This document shows positions 43,821-53,727 of a stretch of DNA of 64,000 bases, piece after piece (position 1 is the stretch's first letter; each line of letters begins with the position of its first letter). Location: the NCBI RefSeq assembly GCF_005233845.1, contig NZ_SZQL01000004.1, positions 201,501 through 265,500 of the forward strand, in the 5' to 3' direction. A model generated the notes under the pieces. It searched no databases, had not been told where the DNA came from, and worked only from the letters and a program-made list of their open reading frames with translations. This DNA comes from Ilyomonas limi. GTDB lineage: Bacteria; Bacteroidota; Bacteroidia; Chitinophagales; Chitinophagaceae. The translations under genes were made by a program, and so were the position numbers.

Positions 43821-45125
43821 TTAGTCTGTCTGCACTTTCTGCAATTTCGTTTTATTTACATTCAGCCTGGGCGCATACCAGTACAAAACAATACCTGCAA
43901 TAATTAAGGCAAAAGAGATAAGCTCCGCTTGTGTAGGGTGATAACCAAAAATATTGTACTTCGTATTTACTCTTATTTTTTCAATAAGAAACCGCTCCAC
44001 ACCATTTACAAAAAGATATACTGCAAACAGTTGGCCTGCAAAATGAAACTTTTTGCGAATGCGCCACAACAACAGGCACAAGAGCAAACCCATCATTATT
44101 TCGTACAATGGGGTAGGAAAAACCGGCAGTGGCAGATAAGTGCAATAATCATCCCAGTTGCAGTGCGCCAGCGGAACACCTTCGCGGTTTACATTGTGCG
44201 TATAGGTAAAGGCAAACAACCAGTCGGGCAGGCCGGCAAAAGCTTTTACTGCAGCATGTTGTACCTCACCGGTAGCAGCAATATGTTCTTCGTAAATGCT
44301 TTGATATTGTGTCAGTTTATAAGAAAACTGTTGCGGTGTTGCAAGCAAGGCTTGGCCATCGGAGTTGCTGATGTATGCACTGTTGATAATGCCCCAATCG
44401 CCATCGCCGGCCACCTGGCAGCCTACGCGTCCCCAGCCATAAGCAAACATCAAACCCGGTGCAATGGCATCGGCTACATGTATAAAGGAGATTTTATTAC
44501 TACGTAAATAATAATAAATACTAATTGCTGCTACAATCAAACCCCCATAAAAAGTGAGACCGCTGCGCGAGAATAGATTGCCAATCGGGTCTTGAATAAA
44601 GCGGTCCCAGTTTTCGAGGTTGTCAAATACTTTAGCACCTGCAAAACCTGCAACTGCCGCTATCAGCACAAGGTCTCCCACTCTGTCGCTCGGCCATATT
44701 TTAATAATACGTTTTTCGGGCTTGGCCAATTTTAGCTTGTTTTTACTCCGCCATTTTAAAAAAGCCATCAGCAGGCCCAATATAATACCTGCAGGCATAT
44801 TGCCGGCAGAAGAAAAGATGTAACCTGCGGGATCGGCTGATGCGCCGGGTGTTAAAAACAAACCTATGAACTTGTATCCGAAGATAAACCCAAATATAAA
44901 GTTGATGATAATGTCAGCGATGGAGGCGGGCTGCCCTACCGTGATCGATACTTCTTTATATGTAAGCAGGCCTTTGGCTTCTTTGCGCTTTAGTTCTTTG
45001 GTAAGCATCCAGGCACACACCAAAAACGAAATAGCCACCATCGTACCAAAAGTGTTGAACACCTTTAAAAAAGGCAGGCTTACACCAAACAGATCTTTAA
45101 AGAGATAATATAAGTTGGGATACAT
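43821..45125 (-). CDS. lgt: Prolipoprotein diacylglyceryl transferase
   Basis: 434 residues, an inner-membrane enzyme that transfers diacylglycerol from phosphatidylglycerol to the lipobox Cys of prolipoproteins. The Lgt signature lies in AIAPGLMFAYGWGRVGCQVA then GDGDWG, and SRSGLTFYGGLIVA supplies another conserved segment. PTPLYEIMMGLLLCLLLWR and the C-terminal FLIEKIRVN are also typical. About seven hydrophobic segments. It is longer than the roughly 280 residues of E. coli Lgt because of an N-terminal membrane extension and an internal insert, as in other Bacteroidota. The lipoproteins in this window are its expected substrates. Confidence 0.92.
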   Translation of the reverse strand: MYPNLYYLFKDLFGVSLPFLKVFNTFGTMVAISFLVCAWMLTKELKRKEAKGLLTYKEVSITVGQPASIADIIINFIFGFIFGYKFIGLFLTPGASADPAGYIFSSAGNMPAGIILGLLMAFLKWRSKNKLKLAKPEKRIIKIWPSDRVGDLVLIAAVAGFAGAKVFDNLENWDRFIQDPIGNLFSRSGLTFYGGLIVAAISIYYYLRSNKISFIHVADAIAPGLMFAYGWGRVGCQVAGDGDWGIINSAYISNSDGQALLATPQQFSYKLTQYQSIYEEHIAATGEVQHAAVKAFAGLPDWLFAFTYTHNVNREGVPLAHCNWDDYCTYLPLPVFPTPLYEIMMGLLLCLLLWRIRKKFHFAGQLFAVYLFVNGVERFLIEKIRVNTKYNIFGYHPTQAELISFALIIAGIVLYWYAPRLNVNKTKLQKVQTD

Positions 45126-45374
45126 GAATAGATTTTAAGTAAGTGTGCAAGTATAAGCAATAAACACTTAGGGCAATTCCCGGGATAATGATTTTACTGA
45201 TTTTTTAGCTGATAGCGGATCACGATGTTTTCCAATTTTTCCGATTTACCTGATAAACAAATCTCTGTATATCGCCATGTTTCTCTATGCAATTACTCCT
45301 GTAATGCTCGTGATTTAGCAAACATGTACTCGCTTAAAAGCTCAGCAATAGCATCATAGTTCATCACCAAATAA

Positions 45375-45407
45375 AATAAGTGATGCCGCTTAGCGGCATC
45401 ACTTATT
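45375..45407. terminator. Perfect 15-bp hairpin behind the phosphorylase-like gene
   Basis: Arms 45375-45389 and 45393-45407 are perfectly complementary over 15 bases with a TTA loop, flanked by A/T-rich sequence on both sides. It lies 55 bases past the stop of the minus-strand phosphorylase-like gene, so a terminator for that gene. The rest of this 336-base gap shows nothing else. Confidence 0.75.
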
Positions 45408-45461
45408 ATTAAATAAACGGGCTTTTATCTTTAAACTTAAAGTTTTGCCTGTCAGAATACA

Positions 45462-47117
45462 CTAACTTTTATACATCAATTCATAATACTCACTTGCCAT
45501 ACGGTTGCTGTCAAACTGAAAGCGTACATCCCGCATACCATTTTTCATTATCTGGCGCCAGGTGTCTTTGCTCTCGTAGTACATGGGTATTATCTCCTTC
45601 TCCAGCATGTCGTACATCGTATCGAGGTCGTATTTATCCTGCTCCAGCACATGCATGTTTTGATAATCGGCTTTGGGTACTACAAATCCATTATGCCCCT
45701 GGTCAATAAATTCAGGAATCCAGCCATCATCGGTAGAGAAGTTAACAGCTCCATTCATTGCAGCCGTCATACCACTGGTACCGGATGCTTCGCGCGGTAC
45801 ACGCGGGTTATTGAGCCATATGTCGGCGCCTTGTTTCAAACGCTTGCTCAATGCCAGTTCATAACCAATCAGCACCGCTACATTCTTATAATTTTTACTC
45901 AACTGCACCAGGCTGTTAAAGGTAGAAATGGCTGCATAATCCAGCGGATAAGGCTTGCCCGCCCAAACAATTTGTACCGGATGAATATTATTGCTCATCA
46001 TCCGCTCAAATCGCTCTTTATCCTGTACCAGAAAATCGGCACGTTTATACCCGGCAAACCGGCGCGCCCATACAATAGTCAATACATCCGGGTCCAGCAG
46101 CTTCCCGGTTTGGTCGGCAACTATATCAAAAGCTCTTTTTTTAAGGTATTTTTTGCGGTCGTCAAATACAACATCATTACCTTCTTCCATAGCTCTGTAC
46201 AACTGCTTATCTGCCCAAAAGCGCCAGTTTTGTGCATTGGTAATGGAGATAATAGGACAAATATTATCGTACTTGCTCCACATTGCACGCGATACCTCAC
46301 CATGCAATTTAGATACGCCATTCGCTATCCGTGCAAAGCGCAATGCCACTAAGGAGTGATTGAACTGATCATCATAAATGCCGGTAATTTTCCTTACTTC
46401 ATCTATGCTTAAACCGCAGAAATAACTCATTTTGTGACACAGGTAAAGATCGTGTTTTTCATTGCCTGCTTCTTCGGGGGTATGTGTGGTAAACACTAAA
46501 TGCTTGCGGAGCGTTTCAATGTTCTTGAATTTATTAAGCAAATAAAATGCAGCCGATAACCCATGCGCTTCATTTAAATGATATACATCAGGCTTAAAGC
46601 CCAGTTCATCTACCAGCTTGGCGCCACCAACGCCCAATAAGATAAACTGCGCAACTTTAGTAGCCACATTGGCATCGTACAGGCGGTGACATATGGTTTG
46701 CGATACATAGTCATTCTCCGGCAGATCGGTGCTTAATAAAAACATCGGTGCAGTGTTAAAAGTGGCGGGATTTAAATAATATGCTTTTACCCATACCGGT
46801 GCATCATGTATTAATATCTGAAACTTAATGCCTGTGTCTTCGAGAAAAGAATATAATTTTTCCATCCAGGTTACCTGCAAGGTTTGGTCCTGGTTGCGTG
46901 CCTGATCGTAATAGCCATATTTCCACAAAATGCCGATACCAATTAAATTCTGGCGCAGCTCATAAGCACTGCGCATGTGCGAGCCGGCTAAAAAGCCTAA
47001 ACCACCGCTGTATATTTTAAGCGGTTGTTGCACCGCATACTCCATAGAGAAGTAAGCAACTCTTTTCGTATAGCGATCGTCAATTGTGTAAGGAACCTGG
47101 AAGTTTCTAAAACTCAT
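45462..47117 (-). CDS. glgP: Alpha-glucan phosphorylase family protein, atypical cofactor site
   Basis: 551 residues of the short alpha-glucan phosphorylase form (GT35 related). Typical are VAYFSMEYAVQQPLKIYSGG, then LGFLAGSHMRSA, LNEAHGLSAAFYLL, FTTHTPEEAGNEKHD, VWARRFAGYKRADFL and EASGTSGMTAAMNGAVNFS. In characterised phosphorylases the last motif carries the pyridoxal-phosphate lysine (GMK); here that place is Thr451. The family fold is clear, but phosphorolytic activity with PLP is doubtful; a glycogen-synthase-like or regulatory function is possible. Monocistronic with its own terminator. Confidence 0.85.
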   Translation of the reverse strand: MSFRNFQVPYTIDDRYTKRVAYFSMEYAVQQPLKIYSGGLGFLAGSHMRSAYELRQNLIGIGILWKYGYYDQARNQDQTLQVTWMEKLYSFLEDTGIKFQILIHDAPVWVKAYYLNPATFNTAPMFLLSTDLPENDYVSQTICHRLYDANVATKVAQFILLGVGGAKLVDELGFKPDVYHLNEAHGLSAAFYLLNKFKNIETLRKHLVFTTHTPEEAGNEKHDLYLCHKMSYFCGLSIDEVRKITGIYDDQFNHSLVALRFARIANGVSKLHGEVSRAMWSKYDNICPIISITNAQNWRFWADKQLYRAMEEGNDVVFDDRKKYLKKRAFDIVADQTGKLLDPDVLTIVWARRFAGYKRADFLVQDKERFERMMSNNIHPVQIVWAGKPYPLDYAAISTFNSLVQLSKNYKNVAVLIGYELALSKRLKQGADIWLNNPRVPREASGTSGMTAAMNGAVNFSTDDGWIPEFIDQGHNGFVVPKADYQNMHVLEQDKYDLDTMYDMLEKEIIPMYYESKDTWRQIMKNGMRDVRFQFDSNRMASEYYELMYKS

Positions 47118-47471
47118 AGTTATGTTTTTGGTAAAAGGGCTTGCAATATAGCAAAATGTAAACTGTACGCATTTAAAATGCAGTTAAGAAGCAATTGAAG
47201 AAAGATAAAAGATGTAAAAATGATAAGTTCTAAGACTAAATATTACAATACTATAACCCCAGGCTACAAAAACAAGTGAAGCCGAAGGGTACGTTTATAC
47301 ATAAATTATGCAGAAGTATTTGTAGGGAATAACAGTAAAACAGTTAGTTTATTTTCGTACCATTTCACCAGCCGCTTTATTTATTTTTCCTACAATCTTC
47401 GCACAATCTGGCAGACATACTTTTTAATTAGCGTGCTCTTACCGATATTCGCTGTACGAACCCGTTGAGTT
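47118..47471. other. 354-bp divergent intergenic region
   Basis: Lies between two divergently transcribed genes and so holds both promoters. Apart from a short piece near 47260 resembling the arm of the 42411 inverted repeat, no structure or small gene is seen. Confidence 0.4.
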
Positions 47472-48704
47472 ATGGATATTTCATTCGATAATACAAAAGT
47501 GGCTTTTGATTATAAAAGCGATAAGGAACTGAAGGCTTCCCGTTTTTTATTTACTACTATGAACTATCCATGGTTTTCGGCAATGGGCGTGCGGCTTACC
47601 CCATTTTTAATGAAGACCGGCTTGCCTATTAATGGTATTATCCGCAGCACTATATTTAAGCAGTTTGTAGGTGGTGAAACGCTGGAACGAACGGCTGCTG
47701 TGGCTAAACTACTGAACGACTATCACGTACAAGTGATATTGGATTATGGAGTGGAAGGCAAAGAAGGCGAAGCAAACTTTGAGCAGACTACCGAGCAGTT
47801 TATACGCGTAATCAACTATGCTGCTACGCAAAAAAATATCCCGTTTATCAGCGTAAAAATTACAGGTTTATCACGTTTTGGTTTGTTGCAAACTTTAAAT
47901 GAAGCGCCACGCCTGCGCAGCGGCGTACACGACCACGAGGTGGAAAATGAGGAGTGGGATAATGTGCGGGAGCGTATGTATAGAATATGTGAAGTGGCTG
48001 CCGAAAGGGGTATAGGTGTACTTGTAGATGCCGAAGAAAGCTGGATACAAGACCCGATAGACCGCCTGACAATGGAGATGATGGAAGCATTTAATAAAGA
48101 CAAGGCTATTGTGTATAATACCATTCAATTGTACCGGCAAGACAGGCTGAGTTTTTTAAAGTTATCGCACCAAATTGCGCAGCAAAAAGGGTTTATATTG
48201 GGCATAAAACTGGTGCGTGGCGCCTATATGGAAAAAGAGCGTGCGCGTGCACAGCAAAAAGGTTATCCATCGCCCATACAGCAGGATAAATCATTTACTG
48301 ATGGTGATTTTAATGCGGCTGTTGAATATTGCATCAATAACTTAAATTCGATTGCAGTGGTGATTGCTACGCACAACGAATACAGCAACCTCCATGCTGC
48401 CGAACTACTGGATATGAAAGGTATTATGCATAGCCACCCGCATGTACATTTTTCGCAGTTGTATGGCATGAGCGACAACATCACTTTCAATCTTGCAAAA
48501 GCCGGTTATTCGGTGAGTAAATATGTGCCGTTTGGCCCCATTCGCGAAGTGATTCCTTACCTTATGCGCCGCGCACAAGAAAACAGCAGCATCAACGGGC
48601 AAACGAGCCGTGAATTGACTTTAATAAAAAGAGAGTTGAAGCGAAGGAAGGAGAGAAGTAAGCCCCCATCCCCTAAAGGGGAGCAGGGCAATGCCCAATC
48701 CTAA
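47472..48704 (+). CDS. Proline dehydrogenase
   Basis: 410 residues, FAD-dependent oxidation of proline to pyrroline-5-carboxylate. The TIM-barrel motifs include VQVILDYGVEGKEGE, FISVKITGLSRFG, VLVDAEESWIQDPID, YNTIQLYRQDRLSFL, GIKLVRGAYMEKERARA, VVIATHNEYS and FGPIREVIPYLMRRAQENSS, which match the proline dehydrogenase family of Bacteroidota and eukaryotes. The monofunctional length means a separate P5C dehydrogenase is encoded elsewhere. The C-terminal dozen residues (RSKPPSPKGEQGNAQS) are encoded by an intergenic CCCCTAAAGGGG-type palindrome that has become part of the reading frame. Confidence 0.92.
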   Translation: MDISFDNTKVAFDYKSDKELKASRFLFTTMNYPWFSAMGVRLTPFLMKTGLPINGIIRSTIFKQFVGGETLERTAAVAKLLNDYHVQVILDYGVEGKEGEANFEQTTEQFIRVINYAATQKNIPFISVKITGLSRFGLLQTLNEAPRLRSGVHDHEVENEEWDNVRERMYRICEVAAERGIGVLVDAEESWIQDPIDRLTMEMMEAFNKDKAIVYNTIQLYRQDRLSFLKLSHQIAQQKGFILGIKLVRGAYMEKERARAQQKGYPSPIQQDKSFTDGDFNAAVEYCINNLNSIAVVIATHNEYSNLHAAELLDMKGIMHSHPHVHFSQLYGMSDNITFNLAKAGYSVSKYVPFGPIREVIPYLMRRAQENSSINGQTSRELTLIKRELKRRKERSKPPSPKGEQGNAQS

Positions 48705-48779
48705 AGGGTGAAGGCAAATTCAACAGAGAAAAAATATTTTAATCAAACTTCAAAACTCCCCTTTAAGGGCTGGAGGCTT

Positions 48780-49574
48780 ATGCAACAATACCACGAATTA
48801 CTGCAATATATTTTGGATAACGGCGCTATAAAAACAGACCGCACCGGCACTGGCACCATCAGTTGTTTTGGCTATCAAATGCGGTTTAATCTGAGTGAGG
48901 GCTTTCCATTAGTCACTACTAAAAAACTGCATCTAAAAAGTATAATTTATGAACTGTTATGGTTCCTAAAAGGTGAAACCAACATCAGATATTTAACTGA
49001 ACACAACGTAAGTATCTGGAACGAATGGGCAGATGAAAACGGTGAACTGGGACCGGTGTACGGCAAACAATGGCGTAGCTGGGAAGGAACCGATGGACAA
49101 GCAATTGACCAGATAAGCGATGCTATTAAACAAATAAAAAATACACCCGATAGCCGGCGCATTATTGTAAGTGCATGGAATGTGGCAGACCTCCCCAAAA
49201 TGGCGCTGATGCCCTGCCATGCGCTGTTTCAATTTTATGTAGCGGATGGAAAATTAAGCTGTCAGTTGTATCAGCGGAGCGCCGATGTGTTTTTGGGTGT
49301 TCCGTTCAACATTGCATCGTATGCCTTGCTTACCATGATGGTGGCGCAGGTGTGCGATTTAGAAGCGGGTGATTTTGTACACACATTTGGCGATGTGCAT
49401 TTGTACAGCAACCATATAGAACAGGCAAAGTTGCAATTGAGCCGCGAGCCTTACCCGCTACCAACAATGAAGCTCAATCCTGCGGTAAAAGATATTTTCA
49501 GTTTCCGGTACGAAGATTTTCAATTAGAGAATTATCAGTTTCATCCGCATATAAAAGCGCCGGTAGCCGTGTGA
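48780..49574 (+). CDS. thyA: Thymidylate synthase
   Basis: 264 residues from the ATG at 48780, the same length as E. coli ThyA; the frame extends upstream to a GTG at 48708, but that part is not conserved. Converts dUMP to dTMP using methylene-tetrahydrofolate. Visible are [20 protein letters not shown], the catalytic [13 protein letters not shown] with the nucleophilic Cys, [20 protein letters not shown] and the C-terminal [10 protein letters not shown]. The partner enzyme DHFR is encoded 1 kb downstream on the same strand. Confidence 0.97.
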   Translation: MQQYHELLQYILDNGAIKTDRTGTGTISCFGYQMRFNLSEGFPLVTTKKLHLKSIIYELLWFLKGETNIRYLTEHNVSIWNEWADENGELGPVYGKQWRSWEGTDGQAIDQISDAIKQIKNTPDSRRIIVSAWNVADLPKMALMPCHALFQFYVADGKLSCQLYQRSADVFLGVPFNIASYALLTMMVAQVCDLEAGDFVHTFGDVHLYSNHIEQAKLQLSREPYPLPTMKLNPAVKDIFSFRYEDFQLENYQFHPHIKAPVAV

Positions 49575-49705
49575 AATAATGTACAATGTTTGATGTGTGA
49601 TGTACGATGTAGCCGTAATTTTTAGATGTTAGTTTTACGACATACGATTTGGAAAATACTATTAAACTAAAGTAATTTTTCTTTTAAATATCAGCACCAA
49701 ACTAT

Positions 49706-50503
49706 ATGAGCCAGGCTACAGAACGTGCAACGATGCCAAAAGGTACACATGCCGTTTTGGAACATCGTACTGTTTTCAATGCTAATCAAAATCTATTGTC
49801 GGTTGTAAAGCCGGGCAACCACGTGCTGGATGTAGGTTGTGGCTCGGGTGGTATTACTGCAGGCATAGCATTGCTGGTTGGTAGTACAGGTGGTGTAACG
49901 GGCATAGATACCAGTGAACATCTTATTGAGTTGGCTAAAGAAAATCATCAGTCTGTAAATAATATACACTTTGAAAGAGCAGATATTTCACAATATGTTC
50001 CCGAAAAAAGATTTGATGTGGTAAGTGCTGCCCGTGTGTTGCAGTGGGTTGCTAACCCAGGAGAAATATTAATACAAATGATAGCCTTATCAGAGCCTGG
50101 AGGATATGTTTCTATATTGGATTATAACCATAAAAAAATACAATGGTCGCCTGGTATACCGGCAAGTATGCAACGGTTCTATAAGGCCTTTCTGCAATGG
50201 CGGGAAGATGCCGGCATGGATAATGAAACAGCCGATCATCTTGCGGCTATGTTTGAGGAAGCAGGCTTAAAGAATATTATGGTAGCTGATTATTCAGAAA
50301 TAACGAACAGCACTGATAAAGACTTTGCAACACACATCAATATTTGGGCAATTGTTGCCGCTACGCGGGGAAAACAATTGGTAAGTGATGGTTATATAAG
50401 CGAAGAAGAGCGGGAAGATGCCGAGAAAGATTATCAGTTATGGGCAGCTACAACCGCACAATCTATGGCGATGTATCTGCTTGCCGTAAGCGGACAAAAA
50501 TGA
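49706..50503 (+). CDS. Class I SAM-dependent methyltransferase
   Basis: 265 residues. Motif I reads VLDVGCGSGGITAGIA, followed by VTGIDTSEHLIELA and the RFDVVSAARVLQWVANPGEI motif IV/V region. The C-terminal 100 residues are helical, as in ubiquinone/menaquinone-type (UbiE-like) methyltransferases. No substrate-defining feature is seen. It ends 29 bases before folA, so cotranscription is likely. A small-molecule or tailoring methyltransferase is the most one can say. Confidence 0.87.
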   Translation: MSQATERATMPKGTHAVLEHRTVFNANQNLLSVVKPGNHVLDVGCGSGGITAGIALLVGSTGGVTGIDTSEHLIELAKENHQSVNNIHFERADISQYVPEKRFDVVSAARVLQWVANPGEILIQMIALSEPGGYVSILDYNHKKIQWSPGIPASMQRFYKAFLQWREDAGMDNETADHLAAMFEEAGLKNIMVADYSEITNSTDKDFATHINIWAIVAATRGKQLVSDGYISEEEREDAEKDYQLWAATTAQSMAMYLLAVSGQK

Positions 50504-50532
50504 TGGTTTTATTTTTACATAAATAAGCTAAA

Positions 50533-51030
50533 ATGAATTTTTCTTTTGTAGTTGCGGCTGCCGAAAACGATGCCATTGGTAAAGACAATGCTATGCTTTG
50601 GCATTTGCCTAATGATTTAAAGTTTTTTAAAAATATCACCTGGGCAATGCCGGTGCTCATGGGGCGCAAAACCTTTGAAGCATTGGGCAGCAAACCATTA
50701 AATGGCAGAGCTAACATTATTCTCACCCATAAAAAAGATTATAAGCCTGGAGGCGCTGTGGTTGTAAATAATATAGCTGATGCTATTTTTTTTGCGGAGC
50801 AAAACGATTATAAAGAAACAATGGTAATTGGTGGTGGTGAGATATATAAAGAATTGCTGCCTAAAGCGACTAAAATTTATCTTACCCGTGTGCACACTTC
50901 TTTCCCCGAAGCCGATGCTTTTTTCCCTTCGATAGATGAAACAAAATGGGTACGCACGAGCAAACAGGATTTTGATGCCGATGACAAACATGCCTATTCT
51001 TACAGCTTTGAGCTGTGGGAAAGAAAATGA
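50533..51030 (+). CDS. folA: Dihydrofolate reductase
   Basis: 165 residues. Reduces dihydrofolate to tetrahydrofolate with NADPH, regenerating the cofactor oxidised by ThyA. Typical are VVAAAENDAIGKDNAMLWHL, then PNDLKFFKNITW (WxLPxDxxxFK motif), MPVLMGRKTFEALG, the NADPH-binding VIGGGEIYKELLP and TRVHTSFPEADAFFP. Length is standard. Confidence 0.96.
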   Translation: MNFSFVVAAAENDAIGKDNAMLWHLPNDLKFFKNITWAMPVLMGRKTFEALGSKPLNGRANIILTHKKDYKPGGAVVVNNIADAIFFAEQNDYKETMVIGGGEIYKELLPKATKIYLTRVHTSFPEADAFFPSIDETKWVRTSKQDFDADDKHAYSYSFELWERK

Positions 51031-51166
51031 AGTACAGGAGTGGTGAGTTGCCGGTTGTGAGTTTGTGAATGGTGAATGAAGTACGTACAAATTTGTACCT
51101 GAAACGCTTTTTTCACATCGTACATGCCACGTCATATATCCCACAGAACTCACATCTCACATCGAA

Positions 51167-51982
51167 ATGTTTTATCATTGCAGCATGTATAGCAAGTGGC
51201 AATTGGCAAAGAAATATATGCTGTATTGGTGGCGTGCTTCCAACAGCAAAGGTCATGGAGTACATTCGCCTTTTGTGTTTAACTTTATTACCCAAGTGCT
51301 CAACGATAAACGTCTTTTTTATTGTTATGAAACAATAGAAGCCGCACGCAAAGAATTAAAAAACGATAACACTGTACTTACGATAGAGGACTTCGGTGCC
51401 GGATCCCGCATTCATGCGCATACGCAAAGAAGCGTAAAAGATATTGCTAGTTCTTCGCTTAAACCTAAAAAATACAGCCAGCTGCTCTTTCGCATGGTTA
51501 ATTATTTTCAACCTGAAACAATACTCGAGTTAGGCACTTCGCTGGGCATTACCACTGCTTATTTAGCTTGTGGAAAAGCCGATGCACAAGTGATTACGAT
51601 GGAAGGTGCCAAAGCGGTAGCAGCAATTGCGCAGCAAAATTTTAAATCATGGCGTTTAAAAAATATACAGCTTGTTACCGGCAATTTCAATGATACATTG
51701 CCCGGCACTATAGCGCAGTTAGCAAGCATTGATTTTGCTTTTGTTGATGGCAACCACCGCTTGCAACCTACGCTCGATTACTTCAACCAATTACTTCCAA
51801 AAGTGCATGAATATTCGGTACTTATTTTTGATGATATTCATTGGAGCGGCGAAATGGAAGAAGCCTGGAACACTATCAAAGCGCATGAACAAGTAAGACT
51901 TACGATAGATTTATTCTTCATCGGTATTGTTTATTTCAGGAAAGAAAATAAAGTAAAGCAAGACTTTGCAATAAGGTTCTAA
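51167..51982 (+). CDS. O-methyltransferase-like SAM-dependent enzyme
   Basis: 271 residues; the ATG at 51185 is an alternative start. The N-terminal SKGHGVHSPFVFNFI is a signature of a Bacteroidota-specific methyltransferase group. The SAM-binding part has ILELGTSLGITTAYLACG, VITMEGA and IDFAFVDGNHRLQPTLDYF, then YSVLIFDDIHWSGEMEEAW, resembling the class of metal-dependent O-methyltransferases. Target unknown. Confidence 0.85.
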   Translation: MFYHCSMYSKWQLAKKYMLYWWRASNSKGHGVHSPFVFNFITQVLNDKRLFYCYETIEAARKELKNDNTVLTIEDFGAGSRIHAHTQRSVKDIASSSLKPKKYSQLLFRMVNYFQPETILELGTSLGITTAYLACGKADAQVITMEGAKAVAAIAQQNFKSWRLKNIQLVTGNFNDTLPGTIAQLASIDFAFVDGNHRLQPTLDYFNQLLPKVHEYSVLIFDDIHWSGEMEEAWNTIKAHEQVRLTIDLFFIGIVYFRKENKVKQDFAIRF

Positions 51983-52170
51983 ACGAGGATGTGGACCGGG
52001 ATTTTATTGGATTAAACGGATTAATGACATTGGAGAATGTATGGAATTACTTTATGGTGCTTTGAATCTTACCGTACCCTGGTGCAAACAGACAGGTTTG
52101 CAGTAAAGATAATTTTCCTTTCTCAATAAATCTTTTACTTTACAGCTATCTAATATCTAAAATTGCTGTA

Positions 52171-53727
52171 ATGAAGAAAACGTTCTTGCTTGTTGTAATG
52201 CAGTTTATACTGCTTATTGTTTTTGCACAAACACCAAAAACGCCCGACCAGATTTACGGGCAATTGTTTGTAGATGTGCAGATGAACCGGATTTTCCCTG
52301 ATAACAAAACCTTTGTGGACTGCATTCCCAAGCGCGACCCGAAAGCAATTGTAGCCGATTATTTAAAAGCAAAGCACAATCCTGCTTTACGCTTTTCTTT
52401 GTTGCGTTTTGTTGAAGAAAATTTTGAAATTCCGGTAAGCCCAACAAGCCAATACAAATCGGATACGGCTGCCAGCGTAAAGGTGCATATCCAGCAGTTA
52501 TGGAACATACTCAAGCGCAATCCTGATGTGCCGGCAGAAGGCAGTTCGTTGCTGCCACTACCATACGCTTATATTGTGCCGGGTGGTCGTTTCCGGGAAA
52601 TTTATTATTGGGATTCTTACTTTACCATGCTGGGTTTGCAGGAAAGCGGCGAGCATGAAGTATTGGAGAATATGGTTAACAATTTTGCCTATATGCTCAA
52701 CAAATACGGGCATATACCTAATGGCAACCGCACGTATTACCTTAGCCGCTCGCAACCACCATTTTTCTCCATGATGCTCGACTTGCTGGCAGAAAGAAAG
52801 GGCAACAGTGTATATGCGTTGTATCAGAATGTACTCTTAAAAGAATACAACTATTTTATGGATAAAACAGCCAATACAAAGCATGTAGTAACAATGCCCG
52901 ATGGCAGCATCCTCAACCGCTATTGGGATCAGGGCACGCGTCCGCGCCAGGAGTCGTTTTACCACGATTCTACCGTGGCTGTTGATTACAAAGGCAATCG
53001 CGCTATGCTGTACAAAAATTTACGCTCGGGCGCCGAGAGTGGTTTAGACTTTAGCAGCCGCTGGTTTGCAGATGGCGAACACCTCTCCACAGTTGAAGTT
53101 ACCAATTTTGTACCTGTAGATTTAAACGGTTTGCTGTATCATTTGGAACTGACACTTGCCAAATCATACAAAGAGACGGGCAACCTGTTGCGGGCAAATT
53201 ACTATACGCAACTGGCAGAAAGAAGAAAAAAAGCAATCAATAAATACCTGTGGAATGCAAAAGACAACTGGTACTACGATTATAATATTTCGGGTAAAAA
53301 GCTGAGCAGTGCAGTAACTATTATGGGTATTTCACCCTTGTTTTTTAATGTAGCTTCCACCGAACAGGCACACGCGGCAGCGCAATTTGCAAAAGCACAA
53401 CTATTAAAAAGCGGTGGCTTTATAACCACGCTCAAGAATACTGGTCAGCAATGGGATGCACCCAACGGCTGGGCGCCGCTGCAATGGCTGGCTATAAAGG
53501 GCCTGGAAAATTATGAGGAGCACGAGCTTGCGAGAGAAGCGGCAGTACGCTGGGCGGCGCTCAACATTAAAGTATTTCATCGCACAGGCAAGCTGATGGA
53601 AAAATACAATGTGGTAGATACCAACTTAGAAGCCGGTGGCGGCGAATATCAATCGCAGGATGGCTTTGGCTGGACTAACGGCGTGTTGCTGAAGCTGATG
53701 GATATGTATGATATTAAGGACAGATAA
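52171..53727 (+). CDS. treA: Periplasmic alpha,alpha-trehalase (GH37)
   Basis: 518 residues with a signal peptide (residues 1-20, ending VFAQ). Hydrolyses trehalose to two glucose. Both family signatures are complete: PGGRFREIYYWDSYFTMLG and QWDAPNGWAPLQ. NGNRTYYLSRSQPPFFS, ESGLDFSSRWF and GGGEYQSQDGFGWTNGV complete the (alpha/alpha)6 barrel motifs, and catalytic acid and base positions are conserved. The signal peptide points to the periplasm (TreA rather than TreF type). Stands alone, with a hairpin 320 bases downstream. Confidence 0.95.
   Translation: MKKTFLLVVMQFILLIVFAQTPKTPDQIYGQLFVDVQMNRIFPDNKTFVDCIPKRDPKAIVADYLKAKHNPALRFSLLRFVEENFEIPVSPTSQYKSDTAASVKVHIQQLWNILKRNPDVPAEGSSLLPLPYAYIVPGGRFREIYYWDSYFTMLGLQESGEHEVLENMVNNFAYMLNKYGHIPNGNRTYYLSRSQPPFFSMMLDLLAERKGNSVYALYQNVLLKEYNYFMDKTANTKHVVTMPDGSILNRYWDQGTRPRQESFYHDSTVAVDYKGNRAMLYKNLRSGAESGLDFSSRWFADGEHLSTVEVTNFVPVDLNGLLYHLELTLAKSYKETGNLLRANYYTQLAERRKKAINKYLWNAKDNWYYDYNISGKKLSSAVTIMGISPLFFNVASTEQAHAAAQFAKAQLLKSGGFITTLKNTGQQWDAPNGWAPLQWLAIKGLENYEEHELAREAAVRWAALNIKVFHRTGKLMEKYNVVDTNLEAGGGEYQSQDGFGWTNGVLLKLMDMYDIKDR

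Noticed and set aside
49585-49655. Tandem-looking GATGTACGATGT-type sequence behind thyA, with a related inverted string near 51107-51165
   Set aside because: Irregular and degenerate; looked at as possible CRISPR or iteron repeats but there is no fixed unit or spacing.
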